Source: Ectobacillus antri
GTDB taxonomy: Bacteria; Bacillota; Bacilli; Bacillales; Bacillaceae_G
DNA: 64,000 nucleotides
Assembly: GCF_003852715.1 (NCBI RefSeq)
Contig: NZ_RIAV01000006.1
Location: 124,001-188,000, forward strand
Reading direction: 5' to 3'
Shown here: positions 35,752 through 44,119 of the stretch, one piece after another
Layout of the letters: each line of letters opens with the position of its first letter
Numbering within the stretch: the stretch's first letter is position 1
Translations under genes and position numbers: made by a program
The notes under the pieces: model-generated
What the model was told of the DNA's origin: nothing
Seen by the model: the letters and a program-made list of their open reading frames with translations, nothing else
Databases searched by the model: none

Positions 35752-36320
35752 AGCTAGATCGTGTTTTGCCGTTCGCGCGACTACTGCTTGAAAAAGCGGT
35801 GCGCCCAGGTGATTATGCAGTGGATGCCACAATGGGAAACGGCCATGACACCTGTTTTTTAGCAAGTATAGTAGGACCTACCGGAAAAGTATTTGCATTT
35901 GATATTCAAGAAGAGGCATTAAAACAAACAAAAAAGCGCTTATCAGAGCAGAATATGATGGATCGTGCCGTTTTATTTCACAGCAGTCATGATCAGTTGC
36001 TTGATGCATTACCTGCCGATGCGAACGGTCATGTAACTGGTGCCGTTTTTAATCTTGGCTACTTGCCAGGCGGCGATAAACGTATTGTAACAAAGCCGAA
36101 TTCTACAATCGCTGCCATTCAACAATTACTACAAGTAATGGCGCCGGAAGGAATCATTGTTCTTGTCATTTATCACGGCCATCCGGAAGGACAAATTGAA
36201 CGAGATGAAGTGATTCAATTTGCAATGTCTCTTGACCAAAAAGAAGCGCATGTGCTTCGTTACGAATTTATTAACCAGGCAAACAATCCACCTTTTATCA
36301 TTGCTATAGAAAAACGATAA
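35748..36320 (+). CDS. ytqB: YtqB SAM methyltransferase (MnmM)
   Basis: A 190-residue class I methyltransferase. Motif I VDATMGNGHDTCFLAS, then FAFDIQEEALKQT, and the catalytic region VFNLGYLPGGDK (NLGYLPG) of the YtqB family. YtqB/MnmM is established as the enzyme that methylates nm5s2U34 to mnm5s2U34 in tRNA. Overlaps ytqA by four bases; the pair works in one pathway. The stop codon starts the palindromic terminator shared with ytpB. Confidence 0.94.
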   Translation: MKLDRVLPFARLLLEKAVRPGDYAVDATMGNGHDTCFLASIVGPTGKVFAFDIQEEALKQTKKRLSEQNMMDRAVLFHSSHDQLLDALPADANGHVTGAVFNLGYLPGGDKRIVTKPNSTIAAIQQLLQVMAPEGIIVLVIYHGHPEGQIERDEVIQFAMSLDQKEAHVLRYEFINQANNPPFIIAIEKR

Positions 36321-36342
36321 GGTCCGGAATATCCGGACCTTA
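36318..36342. terminator. 25-base palindromic terminator spanning both stop codons
   Basis: Eleven-base arms TAAGGTCCGGA / TCCGGACCTTA around ATA. The first three bases are the ytqB stop and the last three are the complement of the ytpB stop, so the convergent genes and the terminator are fused with no spare bases. Confidence 0.9.
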
Positions 36343-37395
36343 TGCGCGTTTTCGATACATTTTTCCGTTCATGTAAAAGAAATACGAAGTAAGACCACCA
36401 TATTTTACAATTTGCTTTGCCATTCTCTTCATATCCTTTTGTTCATGTACCTTTTGATCGGAGAGATATACACCAAGAAGACCGCGGGCAATGAGGCGAT
36501 GAAACTTCGCATGCGGCAATTGCTTCGTACTGCGATCGGTCTCCGTTACAAAATGCTTAAGCCTCTTCAATAGCTCTTCCCTATTCTCATAATAGCTACA
36601 AAAATTTAGATCTCCGCCCTGTTTGTCTTCTTCTTGATCGATAAAGTAGTCAAGCAAGATATGCAGCCCTTGCAGATACGGAAAATATCCTTTTTTAATT
36701 GCACAGATATCTTCATCACTTAAGTGTTCATGAAACGCATACGCCACTAGACAAAAAATACCAAGTGTAGATCCGGCGCAAGCTGAAAATTCGTACCACT
36801 GCATGTCAGGTAATTGCTCCTTATACAAAGCAAACCAATTCTGAAGCCGTTCCTCCCGTTCATGCACTGCCACATGCTTATGTACCTGCAAATCACAATA
36901 ATAAGAAGCAAGCTCCTGCAAATCTGTTGCAATCCTATCATAATGCTTCGTCTTTTGCAGGATACGTTGACACGTAATAACTAAATCATGCAAATATTCT
37001 CCATCATTTTGATCCTCACGGTAACGATAATAATTGCTTTTTGGAGCTGAAGGGGTTAGCGCATGCGCCATAGATTCATGTAACGCGGCAAAATCATCCG
37101 GATCTAGAGATGTACTCCTATCACATAAATTATCCAAATAATCGCTAATTGTTTGATATGCCACCACAAACGTAATTACATCACGGCGATGGGGTCCGGC
37201 CAAGAGCGCTAGAATACCACCTCCCTCACAGTGAAAGGTTTTGTGCTGGATACTCGCGAGCGCTTGCTTACGAAGTTCCGAATTTGGAATAGCCTGCGCA
37301 CGTTCACGCCAATATGATAGTTCCTCATGCACGGCAGGCATCACTCGTTTATAAATACGAGCCATTAACGTCACAGAATTTTGTGGTACTTTCAC
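36340..37395 (-). CDS. ytpB: YtpB, tetraprenyl-beta-curcumene synthase
   Basis: DUF2600 terpene synthase that makes sesquarterpene precursors (tetraprenyl-beta-curcumene) from C35 prenyl diphosphate; the products appear in spores. The 351 residues include FHCEGGGILALL, YQTISDYLDNLCDRST (an acidic DxxxD-type metal-binding region), YYCDLQVHKHV and HILLDYFIDQEEDK. The start is a GTG at 37395, which aligns with the B. subtilis start and lies 11 bases after AAGGAG; a GTG nine bases earlier overlaps the ytpA stop but is too close to the ribosome site. Confidence 0.93.
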   Translation of the reverse strand: MKVPQNSVTLMARIYKRVMPAVHEELSYWRERAQAIPNSELRKQALASIQHKTFHCEGGGILALLAGPHRRDVITFVVAYQTISDYLDNLCDRSTSLDPDDFAALHESMAHALTPSAPKSNYYRYREDQNDGEYLHDLVITCQRILQKTKHYDRIATDLQELASYYCDLQVHKHVAVHEREERLQNWFALYKEQLPDMQWYEFSACAGSTLGIFCLVAYAFHEHLSDEDICAIKKGYFPYLQGLHILLDYFIDQEEDKQGGDLNFCSYYENREELLKRLKHFVTETDRSTKQLPHAKFHRLIARGLLGVYLSDQKVHEQKDMKRMAKQIVKYGGLTSYFFYMNGKMYRKRA

Positions 37396-37400
37396 CTTTA

Positions 37401-38186
37401 TCACTTCTCCTTAATATGCGCTTCTGTAAAGCGATAAGCCATCGCAAAAATTTCGTCTCGCTCATACTCATTAAATAATTCATGATAACACTTATCCCAT
37501 TCTTTATACGTTTTTTCATTGATTTTCAATGTGTCAAACCAAGTGCGTACTGTAGATTTATCTACAATTTTATCTTCACATGCTTGCATTAAAAGAAGCG
37601 GTACATTTGGAAAACGGTGCTGTTTTGTATGAGCCAAAGCGATTCCTTTTACAAGCTCACTATACCAGCGTACAGACACTTTTCGTAAATATAAAGAATC
37701 GTTCTCCATTTGATCGCGGATTTCTTTATTTCTTGTTGCCATTTCAACTGTTAGATTAGAAGCAACACGCAGACGTGGCATCACACGGTTTAAAATACGG
37801 GAAGCGGCGCGTAAATAAGCGGGTGGCTGCGCAACAACTCCTAAACAAGGAGAGCTTAAAATAACCCCGGCCACCGGTATGTGAGTCTCTTGCAATGTTC
37901 GAATAACAATTAATCCACCCATGCTATGTCCAAGAAGAAAAACCGGCAGCCTCTCTCTTTGCGCTTCTTCTATCCAATGCAAAACCTCATCTATATATTC
38001 TTGAAAGCTGTCAATATGTCCTCTGTTGCGCGAACTTGTTCCGTGTCCAGGCAAATCTCCCATAACAACATGATAGCCATTCGCAGTCCACTTATCTCCA
38101 AGCTCCGCATATCGACCATGATGCTCCATCGCACCATGTACTATTACAACGACTGCCTTCGGCTGCTCTGCACGCCATTTCCACAT
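37401..38186 (-). CDS. ytpA: YtpA, alpha/beta-hydrolase lysophospholipase
   Basis: A 261-residue serine hydrolase of the monoacylglycerol lipase type, linked in B. subtilis to synthesis of the lysophospholipid antibiotic bacilysocin. Motifs: VVIVHGAMEHHGRY (oxyanion hole), the nucleophile elbow LLGHSMGGLI (Ser), late Asp in MQACEDKIVD and His in CYHELFNE. The start at 38186 (MWKWRAEQ) lines up with B. subtilis; an ATG six bases earlier touches the GGGGGA site. Operon with ytpB, spaced by five bases. Confidence 0.92.
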   Translation of the reverse strand: MWKWRAEQPKAVVVIVHGAMEHHGRYAELGDKWTANGYHVVMGDLPGHGTSSRNRGHIDSFQEYIDEVLHWIEEAQRERLPVFLLGHSMGGLIVIRTLQETHIPVAGVILSSPCLGVVAQPPAYLRAASRILNRVMPRLRVASNLTVEMATRNKEIRDQMENDSLYLRKVSVRWYSELVKGIALAHTKQHRFPNVPLLLMQACEDKIVDKSTVRTWFDTLKINEKTYKEWDKCYHELFNEYERDEIFAMAYRFTEAHIKEK

Positions 38187-38275
38187 AATCATTCCCCCGT
38201 TCTCTCGTATGTGCTACACTAGCATCAAGTATTGTTTTCGCTTTCATTTATCTCAATAGAAAAGGTGGTTTCTCT

Positions 38276-38794
38276 ATGATTTATCCGTATAAAGATAAAC
38301 AACCCCGCATTGCCAAGAGTGCTTTCATCGCTGATTTTGTGACCATTACCGGCGATGTAAAAATTGGCGAAGAGTCGAGCATTTGGTTTAACACTGTCAT
38401 CCGCGGCGACGTGTCTCCCACTATGATCGGAAATCGTGTAAATATTCAAGATCAATGCACATTGCACCAAAGCCCCAAATATCCACTGATTTTAGAAGAT
38501 GACGTTACGGTCGGACATCAGGTTATTTTACATAGCTGCACCATCCGAAAAGATGCGCTTATTGGCATGGGATCGATTGTCCTTGATGGAGCTGAAATTG
38601 GCGAAGGGGCATTTATCGGTGCTGGAAGTTTAGTACCACAAGGCAAGAAAATTCCGCCAAACACATTGGCATTTGGGCGTCCAGCTAAAGTCGTACGTGA
38701 ATTAACAGAAGAAGACCGACTTGATATGGCTCGTATTCGCCGTGAATATGTAGAAAAAGGACAATTTTATAAGAGCCTGCAAAACGGTAGGTGA
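38276..38794 (+). CDS. ytoA: YtoA, gamma-carbonic anhydrase family protein
   Basis: A 172-residue left-handed beta-helix protein with hexapeptide repeats (ITGDVKIGEESSIWFNTVIRGD, VNIQDQCTLHQ, VTVGHQVILHSCTI) and the three histidines of the gamma-class zinc site (in LHQ and GHQVILH). Enzymatic activity in this branch is uncertain. The start follows AAAAGGTGG. Divergent from ytpA. Confidence 0.92.
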   Translation: MIYPYKDKQPRIAKSAFIADFVTITGDVKIGEESSIWFNTVIRGDVSPTMIGNRVNIQDQCTLHQSPKYPLILEDDVTVGHQVILHSCTIRKDALIGMGSIVLDGAEIGEGAFIGAGSLVPQGKKIPPNTLAFGRPAKVVRELTEEDRLDMARIRREYVEKGQFYKSLQNGR

Positions 38795-38795
38795 G

Positions 38796-38829
38796 ACGGG
38801 GAGAAAATCTCTGTTTCTCTGCCGTTTTT
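38796..38829 (+). terminator. ytoA terminator
   Basis: Imperfect stem ACGGGGAGAAA / TTTCTCTGCCGT (38796-38806, 38814-38825) followed by five T on the plus strand. Confidence 0.75.
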
Positions 38830-38933
38830 ACATTTTCAAAAGCTCTCTTTACAATTTCTTAGCACCGGCTCAACAAACTCTTATTAAAATAAAATCATGA
38901 AAGAAAATATATTTCTAATAGGAGGTGTCGCGC

Positions 38934-39467
38934 ATGATGTCCAAATCTATCCATACCTTATATGAGATAGAATGTTACATTTTAAAAGCAATTAACCGTC
39001 ATTTCGATCGAAAAGCGTTAAATGCCTATTTTAACAGCATCACTCATCTTGGCGGTGCAACACTTACCATCTCTTTCGTTCTTGTTTTGCTGCTTTTCTT
39101 TCAAGGTAGCGTGCGAGAAACGGCCATAATTGCTGGTGTTTCTCTTGCCGTCAGTCACCTCCCTGTGCAAATTTGTAAAAAACTCTATCCTCGAAAACGA
39201 CCGTATTTGCGCGTGCACGGAACAAGATATCATACAAATCCATTACAAGATCATTCTTTTCCTTCCGGTCATACAACTGCCATTTTTTCTGTTATCATCC
39301 CTTTCATCATATATATGCCAATTCTTTCTGTTTTTTTATTACCCATCGGCTTATCCGTTGGTATATCTCGTATCTATCTTGGTCTTCACTACCCGTCTGA
39401 TGTGCTTGTCGGCTTATGTTTAGGAACGCTTACAGGTGTAATATCGTCTTATCTCATCTCGTTTTAA
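38934..39467 (+). CDS. PAP2-family membrane phosphatase
   Basis: A 177-residue integral membrane phosphatase with about five segments. All three PAP2 motifs are present: KKLYPRKRP, PSGHT and SRIYLGLHYPSDVLVG (catalytic His). Possible substrates are undecaprenyl diphosphate or phosphatidylglycerol phosphate. The start at 38934 lies eight bases after AGGAGG; a GTG nine bases earlier overlaps it. It is 14 bases from the glycosyltransferase gene, so the two form an operon and may act on the same lipid pathway. Confidence 0.9.
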   Translation: MMSKSIHTLYEIECYILKAINRHFDRKALNAYFNSITHLGGATLTISFVLVLLLFFQGSVRETAIIAGVSLAVSHLPVQICKKLYPRKRPYLRVHGTRYHTNPLQDHSFPSGHTTAIFSVIIPFIIYMPILSVFLLPIGLSVGISRIYLGLHYPSDVLVGLCLGTLTGVISSYLISF

Positions 39468-39481
39468 AGGGAGGCTTCCGG

Positions 39482-40624
39482 ATGAAGATTGCCATCTTTA
39501 CCGATACGTTTACACCGCAGGTCAATGGTGTTGCTAAAACGCTTGAACGCTTTACCCGCTACTTAGCGCAACAAAACATAGAATATTACGTGTTCGCACC
39601 AGAAAATCCTGCGGAAGAACACGTGATGACGAACGTAAAAAAGCTAAAAAGCATTCCTCTAGCCTTGTATCCAGAATGCCGGCTTGCCATCCCGAATCCT
39701 ATACGTTTAAAACGTGAATTATTGCAATTTAAGCCGGATATTATTCATGTGGCAACACCCTTTAACATGGGCCTTTGTGGTATGTATTACGCGAAAAAAT
39801 TAAATATTCCTCTTGTCGGCTCATATCATACTGATTTTGACGCTTACTTACAGTATTATAAAATGGAGTTTTTCTCAAATATGTTGTGGAACTATCTAAA
39901 GTGGTTTCATAGTTCACTTCAAAAAACATTTGTCCCTTCTTTAGAGACATTAAAACAACTGAAACGAAAAGGGTTTTGTGACCTTCATATTTGGAGTCGC
40001 GGTGTGGACTGTAACCTATATCATCCACATTACGATTCAAATATTGTACGTGAGCGCTATGATATTAAAGAAGAACATATCATATGTTGGGTTGGACGAA
40101 TCGCACCAGAAAAAGATATCGAGACACTTACGCATATTATAAATAAACTGCACATAAAACGAGCTAACTCGATTCATTGGTTACTCGTAGGAGATGGTCC
40201 TGCATCAGCTGATTTAAAAGAAGCTTGTACGGAAAATGTCACTTTTACTGGCTATCTAAAAGGAGAAGACCTCGCTGCCATATATGCCACCTCTTCATTA
40301 ATGGTCTTTCCATCTTCTACAGAAACATTTGGAAACGTTGTACTAGAATCGTTAGCCTGCGGCACTCCGGTGATCGGTGCAGATGCAGGTGGTGTGAAAA
40401 ATATTATTACACATGGAAAAAACGGCATGCTATGCTTTCCTAAGCAAGCTGACTTATTTATAAACGCGATAGAAACCCTACTAGATGATTACAATTTACG
40501 ACAGGAAATGAGACAGCATGCGCAAGAATACGCACTCTCTCAAAGCTGGGATTCTATATTTGCAAACCTTCTTAAGCATTATGAAGATGCCATTGAAGCT
40601 CCGCAAGAAGAGCTATTGGCATAA
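39482..40624 (+). CDS. GT4-family glycosyltransferase
   Basis: A 380-residue cytoplasmic glycosyltransferase of the GT-B fold. The N-terminal acceptor domain begins IFTDTFTPQVNGVAKTLERF, typical of lipid-mannosyl/glucosyltransferases of the MgtA/PimB type; the C-terminal donor domain has WVGRIAPEKDIETL and the signature FPSSTETFGNVVLESLACGTPVIG, with the E-x7-E. Sugar and acceptor are unknown; a diacylglycerol or lipid acceptor is likely given the PAP2 partner. Ends at a strong terminator. Confidence 0.9.
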   Translation: MKIAIFTDTFTPQVNGVAKTLERFTRYLAQQNIEYYVFAPENPAEEHVMTNVKKLKSIPLALYPECRLAIPNPIRLKRELLQFKPDIIHVATPFNMGLCGMYYAKKLNIPLVGSYHTDFDAYLQYYKMEFFSNMLWNYLKWFHSSLQKTFVPSLETLKQLKRKGFCDLHIWSRGVDCNLYHPHYDSNIVRERYDIKEEHIICWVGRIAPEKDIETLTHIINKLHIKRANSIHWLLVGDGPASADLKEACTENVTFTGYLKGEDLAAIYATSSLMVFPSSTETFGNVVLESLACGTPVIGADAGGVKNIITHGKNGMLCFPKQADLFINAIETLLDDYNLRQEMRQHAQEYALSQSWDSIFANLLKHYEDAIEAPQEELLA

Positions 40625-40629
40625 GTATG

Positions 40630-40655
40630 CCCCGTTCAAACGAACGGGGATTTTT
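40630..40655 (+). terminator. Terminator of the PAP2-glycosyltransferase operon
   Basis: Eight-base arms CCCCGTTC / GAACGGGG (40630-40637, 40642-40649), then ATTTTT. Confidence 0.9.
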
Positions 40656-40711
40656 ACTTGACAAAGGGGTTTATTATTTTGCGAAAAAAGGCGGAAAGAT
40701 TATCTATACAA

Positions 40712-40758
40712 ATAGTTTGATTAGACTATAATAAATACATATGGTTTAATTAAACTAT
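40712..40758 (+). promoter_or_regulatory. Paired palindromic operators and -10 for MFS-padR operon
   Basis: Two related 18-base imperfect palindromes, ATAGTTTGATTAGACTAT (40712-40729) and ATGGTTTAATTAAACTAT (40741-40758), lie 29 bases apart between the previous terminator and the MFS start. TATAAT at 40727-40732 overlaps the end of the first. The arrangement suits autorepression by the PadR protein encoded in the same operon. Confidence 0.65.
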
Positions 40759-40788
40759 ATACACCTATATAAAGAAAGGAGCTTAACC

Positions 40789-42315
40789 ATGGTTTCAAAA
40801 GAAAGTAATATTCGCCTTGTTATAATAGGTTTGTTACTGGGAATCTTGATGGCGGCTATGGATAACACGATTGTAGCAACAGCTATCGGAACAATTGTTT
40901 CCGATTTAGGCGGACTCGATAAGTTTGTGTGGGTCACATCAGCGTACATGGTCGCTGTAATGGCTGGTATGCCCATTTTCGGGAAGTTATCCGATATGTA
41001 TGGCAGAAAACGATTTTATATATTTGGCTTATTAGTATTTCTACTTGGTTCTGTGCTATGCGGAATGGCCCAAAACATCGTGCAGCTCAGTATTTTTCGT
41101 GCTATTCAAGGCATCGGTGGCGGGGCGTTAATGCCGATCGCCTTTACAATTGTTTTTGATATTTTTCCTGTTGAAAAGCGCGGCAAAATGACTGGCTTGC
41201 TAGGAGCCGTATTCGGGATGTCTAGTGTATTTGGTCCCCTTCTGGGTGCCTATATTACAGAAAATATTAGTTGGCACTGGGTTTTCTATGTAAACATTCC
41301 AATTGGTTTAATCTCTTTATTCTGTATCGTCAAAGCTTATAAGGAAACAGCTCCTACCACCAAGCAGTATATTGATTGGGGCGGTGCTATTACTTTAATT
41401 GTAGCCGTGGTCAGCATTATGTTTGCGCTAGAGCTTGGCGGAAAAGAATACGCATGGAGCTCTGCACAAATTCTTGGCTTGTTCAGCGTGTTTGTTATTT
41501 TCTTTATTTCCTTCTTAGTTATTGAAACAAAGGCGAAGGATCCTATTATTTCATTTTGGATGTTTAAACAACGCGTGTTTGCAACTTCACAAATTATCGC
41601 ATTCTTGTATGGTGCAACGTTTGTCATTTCAACAGTGTTTATTCCCATCTTCGTGCAGGCTGTTTACGGTGGTTCTGCGACAAGCGCAGGCTTTGTATTA
41701 ATGCCGATGATGCTCGGTTCTGTTGCAGGTAGCGCGATTGCGGGTATTTTTCAAACGAAAACCACCTATCGCAATCTCATGTTATTATCCATTGCCTCCT
41801 TCCTGGTGGGCACAATCTTTTTAAGTACGATGACACCAGAAACAACACGCATGATGGTAACTTTATATATGATATTGGTAGGGTTTGGTGTAGGATTCTC
41901 CTTCTCACTGTTACCAACATCATCTGTTCATAATATAGATCCGCGTTTTCGTGGTTCTGCAACTTCAACGAATTCCTTTTTCCGTTCACTCGGTATGACG
42001 TTAGGTGTTACCATCTTTGGAACCATCCAAAACACTGCATTTACAGAGAATTTAAAGAATGCTTTTGCTGGAATGAATGAGGGGGCAAATGCACTAGGCA
42101 ATATGGGGGATTTAAAGTCCATTTTTGAACCTGCCACACGTGCAAAGATTCCGGCTCCCATTTTAGATAAAATTGTAGATGCTATGTCATCTTCTATCAC
42201 ACATATCTTTGCCCTTTCCCTAATCCCACTTGTACTATCAGCTATTGCGATTGTATGGATGGGAAATGCACGGGTTTCCGTGAAGAAAGATGAAAATGTA
42301 AATATTGAGGCATAG
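40789..42315 (+). CDS. DHA2-family multidrug MFS exporter (EmrB/QacA type)
   Basis: A 508-residue, 14-segment drug:H+ antiporter. Diagnostic parts: MAAMDNTIVATAIGTI in segment 1, GKLSDMYGRKRFYIFG (motif A), FRAIQGIGGGALMPIA (motif B) and GLLGAVFGMSSVFGPLLGAYI (motif C, antiporter). The start follows AAAGGAGCTTAACC. The PadR regulator begins three bases after its stop. Probably exports a toxic organic compound that is also the PadR inducer. Confidence 0.93.
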   Translation: MVSKESNIRLVIIGLLLGILMAAMDNTIVATAIGTIVSDLGGLDKFVWVTSAYMVAVMAGMPIFGKLSDMYGRKRFYIFGLLVFLLGSVLCGMAQNIVQLSIFRAIQGIGGGALMPIAFTIVFDIFPVEKRGKMTGLLGAVFGMSSVFGPLLGAYITENISWHWVFYVNIPIGLISLFCIVKAYKETAPTTKQYIDWGGAITLIVAVVSIMFALELGGKEYAWSSAQILGLFSVFVIFFISFLVIETKAKDPIISFWMFKQRVFATSQIIAFLYGATFVISTVFIPIFVQAVYGGSATSAGFVLMPMMLGSVAGSAIAGIFQTKTTYRNLMLLSIASFLVGTIFLSTMTPETTRMMVTLYMILVGFGVGFSFSLLPTSSVHNIDPRFRGSATSTNSFFRSLGMTLGVTIFGTIQNTAFTENLKNAFAGMNEGANALGNMGDLKSIFEPATRAKIPAPILDKIVDAMSSSITHIFALSLIPLVLSAIAIVWMGNARVSVKKDENVNIEA

Positions 42316-42318
42316 CCG

Positions 42319-42897
42319 ATGAATGTAAAACTAGTGGTACTCGGTCTTCTTATGGAAAAGAATAGACACCCTTATGAAATTCAGCAAATCCTACAGCAAA
42401 GTCATATGAAATACTATATGAAAATCACAAAGGGTTCTTTATATTACAACTTTGAGAAGCTAGAGGAACAGGGTTTCATAGCCGTCACAGATATTATTTC
42501 GGATACACCAAGACCTGAAAAAACAGTGTATGGGGTAACGGAGAATGGCGTGAAAGAATTTAATCAATTGTTATTAGAACAAATCGGAAAACAGGAAAAT
42601 ATGCAGCGCGCTATCCATGAAGCATTGTTATTCGCTCAATATGGAGATATTGAGCCGATGATTGCCAAGCTTGAAGAAAAGGTTGCTGAAACGAAATTGT
42701 ATTTGACAACAATGGAAACGGTATACGAGAAGAAATACCGACAGGAAAATCTAGCCATTGGTTATATTCTCACCAGCGTCATTTTACACTTACGCACTGA
42801 ATTGCTTGTTCTTACGAATTTGTGTCATGATATGAAAACGAAAAAATTGCCTGAAAAAGGCATAGATGTATTACGAATAATTGACCCTTCCCAGTAA
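42319..42897 (+). CDS. PadR-family transcriptional regulator
   Basis: A 192-residue PadR/Vir-family regulator: N-terminal winged helix (LVVLGLLMEKNRHPYEIQQIL, ITKGSLYYNFEKLEEQGFI) and a C-terminal dimerising helical domain (about 100-190). It ends the exporter operon and very likely represses it through the two palindromes at 40712-40758. Ribosome site GAGG within the end of the exporter gene. Confidence 0.92.
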   Translation: MNVKLVVLGLLMEKNRHPYEIQQILQQSHMKYYMKITKGSLYYNFEKLEEQGFIAVTDIISDTPRPEKTVYGVTENGVKEFNQLLLEQIGKQENMQRAIHEALLFAQYGDIEPMIAKLEEKVAETKLYLTTMETVYEKKYRQENLAIGYILTSVILHLRTELLVLTNLCHDMKTKKLPEKGIDVLRIIDPSQ

Positions 42898-42928
42898 GGC
42901 GAAGACTATTTTAGTCCTCGCCTTTTTT
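42896..42928. terminator. Bidirectional terminator between padR and the VanZ-like gene
   Basis: Stem AAGGCGA...GACT / AGTC...TCGCCTT at 42896-42924 with T residues on the right. It overlaps the padR stop and the VanZ-like gene end. Confidence 0.82.
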
Positions 42929-43534
42929 CAAGCTTAAATTACAGAATAGCACCCCTGCCCATGCGCCGATAAAATTCAGCAAGATATCATCCACATCAAA
43001 GCTACCAATCGTATAATGTTTTTGTGCCATTTCAATTCCGATGGTTGTAAGTAATGATAAACATGATGCAGCATAACGGTTGCGTACGACATAACATAAA
43101 AATACCCCAACAGGAATGAATAAAATAATATTGCCTAGCAAGTTGGTTGCGATATAAATTGATGCAACATTGTTATTGAGGTATAAATCAATTGTATGAA
43201 ACGGAATATAATTGTCTTTTACGTTTCCTGCCTCTGGTTCTCGAGCGAACAACATGAATCCAAGCAACAGCAAATATAACAAACTAAAATACACCTTAAA
43301 CCATCTAAACAAGCGAATTCGTCGGTATCGCATAATGGAATACATGCATACATAAACAAAATATAACAAAGACGCTCCTATAAAACGAATGAGCAGAAAT
43401 ACTGCAATTGATGCATAAGGAATCATTTTACTTATTGCATCATCCACATAACGTTCCATTATAATAAACGATGTTAATACACATATGAAAAACACCACCA
43501 TGTGATGTATTACTCTACGAAATGAAAACTTCAT
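42911..43534 (-). CDS. VanZ-like family membrane protein
   Basis: A 207-residue membrane protein with about five segments. The central FRWFKVYFSLLYLLLLGFMLFAREP and NLLGNIILFIPVGVFLCYVV regions, plus IDVDDILLNFIGAWAG-like FDVDDILLNFIGAWAG, are the VanZ domain signatures. The founding member gives low-level teicoplanin resistance; the function of stand-alone homologues is unknown. The start at 43534 follows AGGTGTGG. Confidence 0.88.
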   Translation of the reverse strand: MKFSFRRVIHHMVVFFICVLTSFIIMERYVDDAISKMIPYASIAVFLLIRFIGASLLYFVYVCMYSIMRYRRIRLFRWFKVYFSLLYLLLLGFMLFAREPEAGNVKDNYIPFHTIDLYLNNNVASIYIATNLLGNIILFIPVGVFLCYVVRNRYAASCLSLLTTIGIEMAQKHYTIGSFDVDDILLNFIGAWAGVLFCNLSLKKGED

Positions 43535-43680
43535 ACCACACCTGCTTTTATGTAATATCATGACTTATACATATGCATAAGCCAGTACCATATTACCATG
43601 ATTGTCACAGAAGTCAGGCGAATTTTGTACATTTGTCACATGAACGTTTTACTATTGTAATGAGATGTCATTAGACTTCA

Positions 43681-43775
43681 AAGTAGCCGATTTATTTTGT
43701 ATCTGGCTAAAAGTGACCGATTTATTTTAAATCTGACCGATATCTGGCTAAAAGTGACCGATTTATCTTGCATAT
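43681..43775. repeat. Short direct repeats with GACCGATTTAT cores
   Basis: A 25-base block ATCTGGCTAAAAGTGACCG plus ATTTAT occurs twice (about 43701-43725 and 43743-43767), flanked by further copies of the CCGATTTAT and CTGACCGATAT pieces. No gene is present between 43535 and 43790. The cores share CCGAT with the 21-bp repeat family but differ elsewhere. Confidence 0.7.
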
Positions 43776-43790
43776 CATAAAAGAGCATGG

Positions 43791-43814
43791 AAAAACCGCT
43801 GATTATATCAGCGG
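43791..43814 (-). terminator. Terminator of the 59-residue gene
   Basis: Stem CCGCTGATTA / TATCAGCGG (43796-43814) followed on the minus strand by five T; it begins three bases after the stop codon. Confidence 0.88.
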
Positions 43815-43817
43815 CCA

Positions 43818-43997
43818 TCATCCCGTCATACCTTTTCCAGAGAATCCTTGAATAAGCTTTTGTAAGTTTTTATGACCTTCTCTAAGCTTTAACGCCTCCT
43901 GTAAGATTTTTTGCAGTTCCTCCAATTCCTTATCAGAAGCATGAATAATACCGTCGGGAATATCCTGTACAATTTGATGCAATGTATCTCGATTCAT
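43818..43997 (-). CDS. Hypothetical 59-residue helical protein
   Basis: Reads MNRDTLHQIVQDIPDGIIHA then SDKELEELQKILQEALKLRE and a Gly-rich tail GFSGKGMTG. The middle is a clear amphipathic helix. The start at 43997 has AAAGGGGGC about 11 bases ahead, and the gene has its own terminator, so it is a real unit. It resembles small DNA-binding-regulator partners in size and layout, but no family was recognised. Confidence 0.75.
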   Translation of the reverse strand: MNRDTLHQIVQDIPDGIIHASDKELEELQKILQEALKLREGHKNLQKLIQGFSGKGMTG

Positions 43998-44119
43998 ATA
44001 CTAACGCCCCCTTTCCCTTTTGTGTGATGAAGGTTATATTGGCTTTTCTTGTTGTACATATTATCCCGATTCCTCTCTGTTTCCTGCATGCCGTCAAAGG
44101 TTCTTATAAAACGACAAGA

